DNA of 64,000 nucleotides, from positions 496,001-560,000 of the forward strand of contig NZ_KE150266.1 of assembly GCF_000411155.1 (NCBI RefSeq), in the 5' to 3' direction. Below, piece after piece: positions 43,021-54,491 of this stretch. The notes beneath the pieces are model-generated. The model made no database searches, was not told where the DNA came from, and was given only the letters and a program-made list of their open reading frames with translations. Each line of letters begins with the position of its first letter. Position 1 is the stretch's first letter. The position numbers and the translations under genes were made by a program. This stretch comes from Gleimia europaea ACS-120-V-Col10b. Lineage in GTDB: Bacteria > Actinomycetota > Actinomycetes > Actinomycetales > Actinomycetaceae.

Positions 43021-44069
43021 TTGCCCTCTCCCTTCTTTTCAGCTTCAGCATCGTCTGGTCGCGGAATGACCGGGATGAGACCCGTGGCGAAGGTCTGCCC
43101 GCCCAGCGATACCTCGGCTTCACCGCGAGCGCGTGCCTCACGCATCGCGCGCCGGGATGGAAGCACGTGAGTTTTACCGCCGATTGTGGTTGTGATCTCT
43201 GTGCGCTCCTCAGTGGCTGGACGCGCCTGGCGCTCAAGCATTGAAACGCGTTGCTGACGCGCTTCTTCCTTCGCGCTCTTTTGCGTATCCGAGGCGGCGT
43301 CCTCCCCCTTCTCACTAACCTGTTCAGACTTCGACGTGGCATCCTTGCCGAACGGCGACTTCAAACCGCTGAACTTTTGCAAAGTGTGCCGCCTACGCAC
43401 ACGAGTCTCTTCGCTACGCGCATCCTCCTTACGCCTCCTTTGGAGCGCTAGGTAAGGCACCAGACCAAGCAACAACAGGATTATGCCAATGACTGTGAGC
43501 GCAATGATCCACGCGGAAGAAGTGTCGCGCTGCCACGTCAAAGAAATCTTGGGAGCTGGATCCACACCGTTAGTGGCCGCTAGGAGCACCACGCCAGAAC
43601 CATCCGTCGTGATATCCCACGACAACGAGTTCTTGCCCGTCTTTACGTCCAACCACATGTCTGACTGCGCCAGAGTCTTGTCGAACTGGTCAGCTAAGAA
43701 CTCTTCTGGATCAGCCTCGGGCATCTCCCCGTTGTGCTTAGTGGAAGCAATAGCCTTCCACGACGACAATCCCGTCAGCTGCGTATTTGGAAGCTCGCCA
43801 ATCCACGCATGCGCATCAGCATCACGTCCAAGCGCCAACACGATCGGCTGGCCGGGCGCCTCCGCGTGGACCGTCACCTTGGTGTCAACCAGCCCGAGCA
43901 GGCCTGCAACCGTAGTCTCGTAAGGCGTGTCGGGACGCTCCGCCTGCGCGGTGACCGTCGGATCCGGACGCAACACTGTTGCAAACAGCAAACCAGCAAT
44001 CACCATTATTAGGCCGAGCACCGCCAGCGCAATCGGAATGCCCTGCCTTTTAGTTGGTGTGTTCACCAC
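43017..44069 (-). CDS. Two-helix membrane protein of unknown function
   Basis: 350 residues, no named family. TM1 (about 11-32), an extracytoplasmic domain of about 150 residues with PGQPIVLALGRDADAHAW and LSWDITTDGSGVVLLAAT, TM2 (about 190-212), then a long charged cytoplasmic tail (about 215-350) rich in Lys, Arg and Glu and probably coiled. GGAGG lies 4-7 nt before the two possible GTG starts (44069, 44066). It overlaps the lipoprotein gene by 4 nt and heads an operon that ends with the YbbN-like gene. The matching extracytoplasmic domain and lipoprotein suggest a cell-envelope complex; the function is not known. Confidence 0.7.
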   Translation of the reverse strand: MVNTPTKRQGIPIALAVLGLIMVIAGLLFATVLRPDPTVTAQAERPDTPYETTVAGLLGLVDTKVTVHAEAPGQPIVLALGRDADAHAWIGELPNTQLTGLSSWKAIASTKHNGEMPEADPEEFLADQFDKTLAQSDMWLDVKTGKNSLSWDITTDGSGVVLLAATNGVDPAPKISLTWQRDTSSAWIIALTVIGIILLLLGLVPYLALQRRRKEDARSEETRVRRRHTLQKFSGLKSPFGKDATSKSEQVSEKGEDAASDTQKSAKEEARQQRVSMLERQARPATEERTEITTTIGGKTHVLPSRRAMREARARGEAEVSLGGQTFATGLIPVIPRPDDAEAEKKGEGK

Positions 44070-44219
44070 TTATCCTCCGCGTAAATGGACGTACTTACCT
44101 TCCAGATTAGGGGCAATCGCGGCGCCAGACCATTTAGATGGTGAAGTAGCGACCAAAACCACGAAATATAGGGTATTTCCCATACGGCCACCGTTCACGC
44201 TCACCGCCTCGTTTGATTT

Positions 44220-44235
44220 ACACTAGTAACAGTGT
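44220..44235. promoter_or_regulatory. Inverted repeat with -10 box upstream of the DivIVA-like gene
   Basis: ACACT-AGTAAC-AGTGT, overlapping a TACACT -10 box (44219-44224) read on +. The same TACACTAG core occurs at the ettA promoter. Confidence 0.35.
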
Positions 44236-44270
44236 GATTTTTTGGGGCACTTTTATTTCGAGGAGATTTC

Positions 44271-45575
44271 GTGAGCGAAGAGCAGACAGATTTTCCAGTT
44301 GTCATGCGAGGCTACGACCGCGTTCAAGTTGATGAACAACTGCAGACTCTGATGACCGCGCTATCTGAGGCGCGCAGGCGTGCCGAGGTTGCGGAGAACC
44401 GGGCCAAGAGCCTCGAAAGTGACCTCGAAGACTCCCGTAGCCGTTTAGAGGAGCAAGAACGTGCCTCATTCTCCGGGATCGGTGCGCGCGTTGAACAGCT
44501 TCTGCGCTCCGCTGAAGAGCAAGCACTGGCAGTGACCACGAAGGCGCAAGCAGAGTCCGACGCCCTCATGGAACGCACCCGCACCGAAACCCAACGTCTT
44601 TCCTCTCGGGCACAAGCCGAAGCTGAAGCCCTCCTCTCCGAGGCTCGCCGCGAAGCCGCCGAACGCGTATCGCGCGCCCAGACCGAAGCGGAAACCCTCC
44701 TCACCAACGCGCAACACCGCGCCGATGAGATGGTTGCATCCGCCCAACGAGACTCCGCGGCCCTGCGGTCCGAAACCAACACTTACGTCAACGACGCGCG
44801 CGGTGGTGTAGAACGCGAGGTTGAGGTCATGCGTGCCCGCGCGCAAAAAGACACCGTGGAAATGCGTGTTGCCTGCGAACAGGAAACCGCTCAGATGCGT
44901 GCCGACGCGGGTGCTGACGCCCAGGCGGTGCGCGAAAATGCCAACGCGGAAGCCAAACAGACTCTCGAATCTGCGCGTACCGCCGCTGCAGCCGCCCTCA
45001 CCGCCGCGCGAGATGAAGCCGACAAGGTTACGCGCGAGGCCCGTGCCTTCCTTGACGACGCGAAAGCAAAAGCCAGCCTTTCGCGCCAAGAAGCCGAGCA
45101 AGAAATTGCCGACCAGCGCGCCAGCGCACGAGAGGCCGACGCGGCTGCACACGAACAGGCGCGGGAAGAAACCACCGCGATGGTAACCGCCGCGCGCACC
45201 CAGGTGAATGAGGCCGAAAAGCATCTGGCAGAAACACTAGAGCGCGCCGAGCGCCTGCTTACCGACACCGACGCCGTTGTGCGCCGCCGGCAAGAAGATG
45301 CCCGCCGTAGCGCGGAAGCTATCATTGCCGCCGCCGAGGCCGAAGCTGAACAGCTGCGTGAAACCGTGCGTCAAGAAGCTCTCAGCGAGCGTGCCGCCGC
45401 GCAACGCACGGTTGAAAAGCTCACCCGTCAACGCGAATCCGTTGCCGCATACCTCGACGAAATGCGCGGCTTGCTTGGATCCTCCGCTGCTCGCAACATT
45501 GCCGGGCTGGCCGAATCCGAAGAAGACGCGGACGCTGGCTCCCCCGTCCTCTTTGATGACACGGACAAAGAGTAG
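44271..45575 (+). CDS. DivIVA-like protein with long Ala/Glu-rich coiled coil
   Basis: 434 residues. The N-terminal VVMRGYDRVQVDEQLQTL matches the DivIVA membrane-binding start (GYD..qVD), then almost the whole protein to about residue 405 is a heptad-like coiled coil (repeats of AEAEALLSEARREAAERV type), with an acidic tail (SEEDADAG...FDDTDKE). Such proteins mark the poles and organise growth or filaments in actinobacteria (Wag31, Scy, FilP). It is not the usual divIVA locus next to ftsZ, so it is a second paralogue. GTG start with AGGAG about 6 nt before it. It is followed by a bidirectional terminator. Confidence 0.82.
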   Translation: MSEEQTDFPVVMRGYDRVQVDEQLQTLMTALSEARRRAEVAENRAKSLESDLEDSRSRLEEQERASFSGIGARVEQLLRSAEEQALAVTTKAQAESDALMERTRTETQRLSSRAQAEAEALLSEARREAAERVSRAQTEAETLLTNAQHRADEMVASAQRDSAALRSETNTYVNDARGGVEREVEVMRARAQKDTVEMRVACEQETAQMRADAGADAQAVRENANAEAKQTLESARTAAAAALTAARDEADKVTREARAFLDDAKAKASLSRQEAEQEIADQRASAREADAAAHEQAREETTAMVTAARTQVNEAEKHLAETLERAERLLTDTDAVVRRRQEDARRSAEAIIAAAEAEAEQLRETVRQEALSERAAAQRTVEKLTRQRESVAAYLDEMRGLLGSSAARNIAGLAESEEDADAGSPVLFDDTDKE

Positions 45576-45610
45576 ACCGCTGGTGGCAAGCCAATAACGA
45601 AATCACTCTG

Positions 45611-45654
45611 AATTTGTTTGGTGCCCGGCGCTTTTGCCGGGCACCAAACAAATT
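45611..45654. terminator. Bidirectional terminator behind the DivIVA-like gene
   Basis: A perfect 19-bp stem AATTTGTTTGGTGCCCGGC / GCCGGGCACCAAACAAATT with a GCTTTT loop. It also ends the zinc-ribbon gene transcript on the minus strand. Confidence 0.8.
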
Positions 45655-45662
45655 GTTTGCCT

Positions 45663-45959
45663 CTAGTAGAAGTTAGAAACCCCACTATCCCAACAGTGCG
45701 GGTGCCAGTGGCGGCGCGCATCAACGCCAACATCAAGGCCAAATGCGCCCTCTTCGCGCCACACAACCACGTGCGCAGATCCAACGGTAATCGGCCGGTG
45801 ACAGCCCGGACACGTGTATTCTTTTGACGCGCGAGACAAACGCTGAACACTGAACGTGCCCGAACTACGCTCCACCTGACGTGGCATCGACGCCAACCTA
45901 TCCATGTTGAGCGGACGATGCGGCTGATTATACGGACGCTTACCGCTGCGACGAGCCAT
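45663..45959 (-). CDS. Small zinc-ribbon protein of unknown function
   Basis: 98 residues, basic at the N-terminus (MARRSGKRPYNQPHRPLN). The sequence TCPGCHRPI...HWHPHCW carries CPxC and HxxxH/C ligands of a zinc ribbon. Small proteins of this type occur in many actinobacteria under names such as ATP/GTP-binding protein, without a demonstrated role. The true start is ATG at 45959, 5 nt after GGAGG; the longer frame is not used. It lies downstream of nagA and upstream of the DivIVA-like terminator; function not known. Confidence 0.8.
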   Translation of the reverse strand: MARRSGKRPYNQPHRPLNMDRLASMPRQVERSSGTFSVQRLSRASKEYTCPGCHRPITVGSAHVVVWREEGAFGLDVGVDARRHWHPHCWDSGVSNFY

Positions 45960-45975
45960 AAAACCTCCTTCAAAA

Positions 45976-46010
45976 GTAAAGTGCCCCGGCAAAAGCCAGG
46001 GCGACTTTAC
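45976..46010 (-). terminator. Likely terminator of nagA
   Basis: GTAAAGTGCCCCGGC paired with GCCAGGGCGACTTTAC with two mismatches, followed on the minus strand by TTTTG. Directly behind the nagA stop. Confidence 0.6.
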
Positions 46011-46017
46011 CCACGCG

Positions 46018-47214
46018 TTACACTGCCAGACCGCGACGATACACGGTAATCGGCTCCAGGCTATCACTGACAACCACCACGTCAGCCTTCATGCCCTCAC
46101 GCAAACAACCGATCGTCTTATCCCCCAGGATCTTCGCACCTTGAACGGACGCCATGTAAACTGCGTCCACCACTGGCACATAACCGCCCTGCGTGAGAAG
46201 GCGAACCTGGTCAAGCAGGTGCGATGTGCCTCCCGCGATCGCGTCACCACCGCTGAGACGAGCAACGCCATCCTGCACGGTCACTGCCTGCGGGCCCAGC
46301 TGGTAGGAACCATCGGGCATGCCGGCGGCAGCCATCGCATCCGTTACCAGTACCAGGCACTCTCGCCCAAGCGTCTCATACACCGCGCGCACCATATCGG
46401 GGGCCAAATGCACACCGTCGCCAATCAGCTCCAAAATTGCACCATCGCGCGCCGCATCAGAAATAAACTCCGGAACCGGGCCCGGATCACGATGATGAAT
46501 CGGCCTCATCCCGTTAAACAAGTGCGTAGCGGTAGCCTTCGGCGAACGCGGTGCCACCTGAGCGAGCTTCATCCGCGAGTATTCCAGAGCCTCCCGAACC
46601 GCCTGTGGGCCCGCGTCCGTGTGGCCCCACGAGGGTAGTGCTCCGCCCTCGATTAGTGCCTCCGCGACAGAGCCCTCACCGAACGCGCCCCTCTTTTCCG
46701 GCGCCAGCGTCATCGTCACGCAGTACCCTCGGGAAAGCTCAATGAGTTCTTTGGTGAGCTCCACGTCCGGCTCAATAATGTAAGTAGGATCCTGCGCGCC
46801 CTTGCGCTCAACCGAAACGAACGGGCCCTCAAAATGAATACCTGCCAACTCATCCTTCTCGCACAAGTTAGCCAGCGTAACCGCACGCGAACGGAGTACA
46901 TCCGCAGCTGCTGTTACCCCCGACGCTACGAGTGAAGTTGTGCCATGCCTGCGGTGCTCCATCACCGCAACCATCGCCTGCTCCTCAGTCTGCGCATTCG
47001 GGAACGACTCACCTCCACCACCGTGGCAGTGCACATCCACCAAGCCAGGCAGAATATAGCCGTCAATCCGCTCCGCGCGCGCGGCCTCGCCCTCGCACAA
47101 AACCTTCGATGCGGCGCCGCATTTCAAAATGACCTCGTCAAAAACTATCGCGCCATCAGCAATAACTTCCGATTCGGTGACCACTCGCCCGCGCAAAACC
47201 CGAGGCTCGCTCAT
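46018..47214 (-). CDS. nagA: N-acetylglucosamine-6-phosphate deacetylase
   Basis: 398 residues, amidohydrolase TIM barrel. Removes acetate from GlcNAc-6-P, in peptidoglycan recycling and amino sugar use. Metal-binding motifs: LPGLVDVHCHGGGGE (about 59), GIHFEGPFVS (Glu), WGHTDA (His) and TDAMAAAGMPDGSYQLG (catalytic Asp). The ATG at 47214 is 9 nt after AAGGAG; a TTG at 47220 is closer but spaced too tightly. nagB is not adjacent. Confidence 0.95.
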   Translation of the reverse strand: MSEPRVLRGRVVTESEVIADGAIVFDEVILKCGAASKVLCEGEAARAERIDGYILPGLVDVHCHGGGGESFPNAQTEEQAMVAVMEHRRHGTTSLVASGVTAAADVLRSRAVTLANLCEKDELAGIHFEGPFVSVERKGAQDPTYIIEPDVELTKELIELSRGYCVTMTLAPEKRGAFGEGSVAEALIEGGALPSWGHTDAGPQAVREALEYSRMKLAQVAPRSPKATATHLFNGMRPIHHRDPGPVPEFISDAARDGAILELIGDGVHLAPDMVRAVYETLGRECLVLVTDAMAAAGMPDGSYQLGPQAVTVQDGVARLSGGDAIAGGTSHLLDQVRLLTQGGYVPVVDAVYMASVQGAKILGDKTIGCLREGMKADVVVVSDSLEPITVYRRGLAV

Positions 47215-47301
47215 TTTCAAGCGCTCCTTTGCATATGTTCAAAACCAGAAAACTAAGCACTCCCAGTTTAATAACACATCACTTGTCTGACGAGCTATTA
47301 G

Positions 47302-47997
47302 TCAGAAAAGTCGCGATTCAGCATCATCCATTCCCCGCATCGCATCGTAGTCGAGGATGACGCACCTGATCCCCCGGTCTTCAGCAAGCGTACGAGCCTG
47401 ACGAGTGATCTCCTGCGCGGCAAAAATGCCGGTAATCCCCTTTAAGAGTGGGTCGCGCGAAAGTAGCTCCAAGTAGCGGGTCAGCTGCTCCACCCCATCA
47501 ATACCGCCGCGACGTTTGATTTCCACTGCGACCGGATCACCCTCATTGGTGCGTACTAAGATATCCACCGGCCCGATAGCCGTTGGGCACTCACGGCGAA
47601 CCGTCCACCAGCCCTTCCCCAAAATCTCCGGCTGATCTGCCAATAGCTCCTGTAAGTGCGCCTCCACCCCGTCCTTCGTCAGGCCCGGATCAATCCCCAA
47701 ATGTTCCTCGTGATCCAAAAACACCTCGCCCACGCGGATCACCAGCGTGTCATCCGTCTTCGTAGCTTCCACCACCCAGACTTCGCTCACACCGGCCTCG
47801 ACCTCGGTGCTCGTTGGCTCCTGCACGCGGAAGTTACAAGGCGCCGTCATCCAGTTGAGCGGCTTATATGATCCCCCATCCGAATGAACCAGTACGGAAC
47901 CATCACCTTTAAACATGAGCACGCGCTTAGCCATCGGCAAATGCGCATCTAGGCGGCCAGAATAATCAACAGCACACTCAGCAATAACAATTCGCAC
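47302..47997 (-). CDS. nucS: Endonuclease NucS (EndoMS, mismatch repair)
   Basis: 231 residues. Replaces MutS/MutL in actinobacteria: cleaves DNA at G:T, G:G and T:T mismatches. N-terminal dimerisation/DNA-binding domain (1-115), then the RecB-like nuclease: [24 protein letters not shown], with catalytic Asp and the E-x-K pair, plus QLTRYLEL. The C-terminal DAESRLF is the expected clamp-binding tail. It is near the DUF2550/atp operon, its usual neighbour. Confidence 0.95.
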   Translation of the reverse strand: MRIVIAECAVDYSGRLDAHLPMAKRVLMFKGDGSVLVHSDGGSYKPLNWMTAPCNFRVQEPTSTEVEAGVSEVWVVEATKTDDTLVIRVGEVFLDHEEHLGIDPGLTKDGVEAHLQELLADQPEILGKGWWTVRRECPTAIGPVDILVRTNEGDPVAVEIKRRGGIDGVEQLTRYLELLSRDPLLKGITGIFAAQEITRQARTLAEDRGIRCVILDYDAMRGMDDAESRLF

Positions 47998-48032
47998 CCA
48001 CCTACCCTAACAGCGTCTCCAGCTGCAGGCAC

Positions 48033-48057
48033 AAAAAAGCGCACCCTTCGGTGCGCT
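48033..48057 (-). terminator. Terminator of the ATP synthase/DUF2550 operon
   Basis: AGCGCACC-GAAG-GGTGCGCT followed by six T on the minus strand. Confidence 0.85.
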
Positions 48058-48068
48058 ACATCAGTACT

Positions 48069-48479
48069 CTAGTACTCCTCCCGCGGCCGTGGCGGGCCGG
48101 ACTCAATCCACGAAATGAGGCCGTTGTACCACTCTTCCCGCATGGCCAGATGGCGAACACTGTCACCGTACGTGAGGATTACCTCAACCACGCCCTCCTG
48201 CCGGTGAATCGGAGCAGACACGTTCAGTCCCTCGCGCGGCATTCGTAACTGCGGTCCAACAAGGAAACCAACTAGGCGAAACCACTGTAAATCCCGCTGT
48301 CCAAAACGAGCCATGCCAGAAATCCAGCCCGCAGACGCGTCTGGCCGGTACCAGCACTCAAACGTGCCCACGATGCGCCCAATGCGGCGCACCCGAATCA
48401 CCAACACCAACAAAGCGATTAAAGCGAGCGCAAGCAAAGCAATAAGGAGGGCAACCAAGATGCCGCCTAGAACATTCAT
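48069..48479 (-). CDS. DUF2550 family membrane protein
   Basis: 136 residues. One N-terminal transmembrane helix (about 4-30, GGILVALLIALLALALIALLVL pattern), then a soluble domain with CWYRPDASAGWISGMARFG, DLQWFRLVGF and VEVILTYGDSVRHLAMREEWYNGLISWIESGPPR. DUF2550 proteins are actinobacteria-specific, nearly always directly downstream of atpC, and of unknown role; the position here, 26 nt after atpC, fits that. The last gene before the operon terminator. Confidence 0.92.
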   Translation of the reverse strand: MNVLGGILVALLIALLALALIALLVLVIRVRRIGRIVGTFECWYRPDASAGWISGMARFGQRDLQWFRLVGFLVGPQLRMPREGLNVSAPIHRQEGVVEVILTYGDSVRHLAMREEWYNGLISWIESGPPRPREEY

Positions 48480-48505
48480 GATTGCCCTCCTTCTGTTTTC
48501 AAATC

Positions 48506-48778
48506 CTACTGCGCGAAGTTGCCCTCTTCGACAACAATCGTCACGAAGTCGGAGTCAACCGAGGCGAAGCCGCCCGATACTTCCACAATCTTACGTCCTT
48601 CAGACTCGGTTTCAATTGCAACCGAACCAGGACGCAACACTGCAAGAAGCGGAGCGCGGCCAACCAACACGCCCAGGTCACCTTCAACAGATGGCACCAC
48701 CACGGAAGAAGCCAGACCATGCCAGAGCTTTTCCGTGCGGCTCACCACCTCGACTTGGAGCATCTTAGACTTCGCCAT
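48506..48778 (-). CDS. atpC: ATP synthase epsilon subunit (short form)
   Basis: 90 residues. Only the N-terminal beta-sandwich of epsilon is present (LQVEVVSRTEKLWHG to GGFASVDSDFVTIVVEEGNFAQ); the C-terminal two-helix domain that blocks hydrolysis in E. coli is missing. Short forms occur in several actinobacteria. In the F1 sector it rotates with gamma. It begins 4 nt after atpD. Confidence 0.94.
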   Translation of the reverse strand: MAKSKMLQVEVVSRTEKLWHGLASSVVVPSVEGDLGVLVGRAPLLAVLRPGSVAIETESEGRKIVEVSGGFASVDSDFVTIVVEEGNFAQ

Positions 48779-48782
48779 CTAC

Positions 48783-51178
<2,396 letters not shown>

Positions 51179-51181
51179 TGA

Positions 51182-52810
51182 TCAGGCCTTCTTACCGCGA
51201 ACGATCTGCTCTTGCGTGCGCTCAGCTTCCGCCTCGCCATCCACATCTTCAGGCGCCAACCCCTCTGCGGAAATAAATGAACTGTGGTAGGCCTCAACGC
51301 CTTCCTTCAGCGCTGCCAGAGTGTCGTCCTCCAGCAGTCCCGTCTCCTTGATGGTCTGTAAAACACCGGTGCGTGAACGCAGGTAGTCCAACAGGCCCCG
51401 CTCAAAGCGAGCAACATCAGCAACCGGAATGTCATCCAAGTAGCCGTTGGTGCCCATCCAGATCGAAGCCACCTGATCCTCAATCGGATATGGGTTAGCC
51501 TGCGACTGCTTGAGCAACTCCATGAGGCGCTCACCACGAGTTAGCTGTGCCCTCGTGGCTGCATCCAGGTCCGAGGCGAACATCGCGAAAGCTGCCATCG
51601 CACGGTATTGTGCAAGCGTGATCTTGAGGGTACCCGAAACCTTCTTCATTGCCTTAATCTGTGCGTCGCCACCAACACGCGACACAGAAATACCAACGTC
51701 AACTGCCGGACGCTGGTTAGCGTTGAAGAGGTCGGACTGCAGGAAGATCTGGCCGTCCGTAATCGAAATAACGTTCGTTGGAATGTAAGCGGAAACGTCG
51801 TTTGCCTTCGTCTCAATGATTGGCAGGCCCGTCATAGAGCCGCCACCAAGCTCATCGGAAAGCTTCGCGCAACGCTCAAGGAGGCGCGAATGCAAGTAGA
51901 AGACGTCACCGGGGTACGCTTCACGGCCCGGTGGACGACGGAGAAGGAGCGATACCGCGCGGTATGCTTCCGCCTGCTTCGAAAGATCGTCAAAAACGAT
52001 AAGGACGTGCTTGCCGTCGTACATCCAGTGCTGGCCAATTGCCGAGCCCGTGTACGGAGCCAAATACTTAAAGCCTGCCGGGTCAGATGCTGGGGAGGCC
52101 ACGATCGTCGTGTACTCCATCGCGCCAGCCTCTTCGAGAGCGCCGCGAACAGCTGCGACCGTTGAACCCTTCTGGCCAATAGCCACGTAAATGCAACGAA
52201 CCTGCTTCTTCGGATCACCCGACTCCCAGTTGGCGCGCTGATTCATGATCGCGTCAAGAGCGATCTGCGTCTTACCCGTCTGGCGGTCGCCAATGATCAG
52301 CTGGCGCTGACCGCGACCAATCGGAATCATCGAGTCAATGGCCTTAAGACCGGTTTCTAACGGTTCGTGCACCGACTTACGCATCATCACACCGGGAGCC
52401 TGGAGCTCCAGCGCACGAATACCCTCGAAATCGGTGATCTCCCCCAGGCCGTCAATCGGGTTACCCAGCGGGTCCACCACGCGACCGAGGTAGCCATCAC
52501 CTACCGGAACCGACAGGACCTCGCCGGTGCGGCGAACCTGCTGGCCCTCCTCAATGTTCGTGTAATCGCCGAGAATGATCACGCCAATCTCACGAATATC
52601 AAGGTTGGACGCGAGTCCAAGAGTTCCATCTTCAAAGCGGAGGAGCTCATTGGCCATAACGCCAGGTAAGCCTTCGACGTGTGCAATACCGTCAGCAGCT
52701 AGGGTGACGTGGCCGATTTCCTCCACAGCGGATTCCGACGGCTCGTAGGATTCTACGAAGCTGTCCAGAGCCGCCCGGATTTGTTCGGGCCGGATAGAAA
52801 GTTCAGCCAT
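51182..52810 (-). CDS. atpA: ATP synthase alpha subunit
   Basis: 542 residues. Non-catalytic nucleotide-binding subunit of F1. P-loop [13 protein letters not shown] (about 170), then [17 protein letters not shown] and [22 protein letters not shown]. The C-terminus has a 20-30 residue charged extension ([16 protein letters not shown]...) like other actinobacteria, in which this tail reduces ATP hydrolysis in mycobacteria. Confidence 0.98.
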   Translation of the reverse strand: MAELSIRPEQIRAALDSFVESYEPSESAVEEIGHVTLAADGIAHVEGLPGVMANELLRFEDGTLGLASNLDIREIGVIILGDYTNIEEGQQVRRTGEVLSVPVGDGYLGRVVDPLGNPIDGLGEITDFEGIRALELQAPGVMMRKSVHEPLETGLKAIDSMIPIGRGQRQLIIGDRQTGKTQIALDAIMNQRANWESGDPKKQVRCIYVAIGQKGSTVAAVRGALEEAGAMEYTTIVASPASDPAGFKYLAPYTGSAIGQHWMYDGKHVLIVFDDLSKQAEAYRAVSLLLRRPPGREAYPGDVFYLHSRLLERCAKLSDELGGGSMTGLPIIETKANDVSAYIPTNVISITDGQIFLQSDLFNANQRPAVDVGISVSRVGGDAQIKAMKKVSGTLKITLAQYRAMAAFAMFASDLDAATRAQLTRGERLMELLKQSQANPYPIEDQVASIWMGTNGYLDDIPVADVARFERGLLDYLRSRTGVLQTIKETGLLEDDTLAALKEGVEAYHSSFISAEGLAPEDVDGEAEAERTQEQIVRGKKA

Positions 52811-52852
52811 TGAGCTTTTCCTTACCGTTTAGAAATGTTAAAAACATAGGGT

Positions 52853-53668
52853 TCAGCGCACCAACTCTCGTTTAGCTTTAGCCAAGTTGGATTTCACTGT
52901 TGCATTAATACCGTCGCCATCTACCTCTATGTGAAGACCGCCAAGTAGTGACGGATCCACTTCGGTATTAACCGCAACGGCGCTTTGATACCTAGCCTCG
53001 AGAATCTTTTGCAGACGCTCGATCTGGATTTGAGATAGCGGGGATGCCGATGTGACCGTAGCGAACAAACAACCGCGACGAGAAGCCGCCTGGTGCGTGA
53101 TTTCGCGGATCAATGACAACAACCTGCCATGAATTGAGAGACGAACCTGACGTCGCAAAAGCCGCGACGAGTACGGGGTGAGCGCGTCCCCAAAGAACCG
53201 GGCCGCGAAATGAGCGCGGTCATGAGCAGAACCAACCCCCAGATCAGACAGGTTGATGCGAAACTCGCGATTATCCGCAAGGAAGTTATGCACCGCGAAT
53301 AGTTCTTCTTCAACCTGCTTCAACTGGCCGGCATCTTCAGCTGCGCTAAACACCGCTTCATTACCGAGCTGCTCCGCCGCAACCTCAAGATCACGGTAGC
53401 TCGACCAGCGGTTGCTGGCCAGAGTCTGCATGATCTCGATAGTTTGGGGCTCAACTCCGTTGGCCAGAAGATCATGTGCAAGCTGGCGCTTGTCCGCCTC
53501 GGTTCTACCCGGATCGGTTAGCGCGTGTGCCACGCGCCCTGATTCACGCAATAGGTCCGAAATACCGTAAAGATTTTCGGCAACCGCCATCGCATCAGCG
53601 TCCGAGCGCAAGGCATCAGTTAGCACCCTGAGTCCAGCCTGGTAGCTGTTCTCACTCGCTGCACGCAT
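52853..53668 (-). CDS. atpH: ATP synthase delta subunit
   Basis: 271 residues, the long actinobacterial form (E. coli is about 177). Joins F1 to the peripheral stalk. OSCP-like C-terminal part: VTSASPLSQIQIERLQKILE, VDPSLLGGLHIEVDGDGINATVKSNLAKAKREL. The N-terminal helical part is longer than usual. The start codon follows the atpF stop directly. Confidence 0.95.
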   Translation of the reverse strand: MRAASENSYQAGLRVLTDALRSDADAMAVAENLYGISDLLRESGRVAHALTDPGRTEADKRQLAHDLLANGVEPQTIEIMQTLASNRWSSYRDLEVAAEQLGNEAVFSAAEDAGQLKQVEEELFAVHNFLADNREFRINLSDLGVGSAHDRAHFAARFFGDALTPYSSRLLRRQVRLSIHGRLLSLIREITHQAASRRGCLFATVTSASPLSQIQIERLQKILEARYQSAVAVNTEVDPSLLGGLHIEVDGDGINATVKSNLAKAKRELVR

Positions 53669-54220
53669 TTAAGACTCCTGTACTGTAGTTTCAGATTCGA
53701 GATCGTCAAGGAACCTGTCAACAATACGAGCCGTAAGCTCGTTATCCTTCAGGTGCTCGCCAACAATCTTCTCTGCAAGTTCGGTGGCAAGAATCCCGAT
53801 CTCAGACTTGAGCGAGATTTCCGCCGCCTGGCGCTCCGCCTGAATCTGCCGCTGCGTGTTAGCCAGGATGCGTTCAGCCTCCGTCTCGGCCTCCTTGCGC
53901 GCTGCCGCCACAATCGACTTAGCGTCTTCACTAGCGTCGGAGCGGATACGACCTGCATCAGCATTCGCAACCTGGATCAGCTCTTCAGCCTCACGCTTTG
54001 CCAGCGCCTCGGCTTCCTTCGCACGATCAGCTGCGTTCAGCCCTTCTTCAATCTTTTGTGCACGCTCATCTAGGATCGCGTTGAACTTAGGGAGTGCGTA
54101 CTTGTAAAGAACAAGTCCGATGATGATCAACACAATCAGCTGCCATACGATGTCGTATAGCGGCGGCAACAAAATGTTGGGCTCTTCTGCCGCCTGAGCT
54201 GTTGCGGGTAGGAACGTCAT
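53669..54220 (-). CDS. atpF: ATP synthase b subunit
   Basis: 183 residues. One N-terminal membrane helix (about 20-45, YDIVWQLIVLIIIGLVLYKYALPKF) preceded by a short hydrophobic stretch, then the charged helix typical of the peripheral stalk (EEGLNAADRAKEAEALAKREAEEL). 1 nt from atpE. Confidence 0.96.
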   Translation of the reverse strand: MTFLPATAQAAEEPNILLPPLYDIVWQLIVLIIIGLVLYKYALPKFNAILDERAQKIEEGLNAADRAKEAEALAKREAEELIQVANADAGRIRSDASEDAKSIVAAARKEAETEAERILANTQRQIQAERQAAEISLKSEIGILATELAEKIVGEHLKDNELTARIVDRFLDDLESETTVQES

Positions 54221-54221
54221 A

Positions 54222-54440
<219 letters not shown>

Positions 54441-54491
54441 CTATGTTGCCAAGGCGCTTTTGCGCCAAGGAGTCTGTTAGTGGCTTACTGC

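Noticed and set aside
44466..45224. A 252-codon open frame opposite the DivIVA-like gene
   Set aside because: A by-product of the biased codon use of the coiled-coil repeat.
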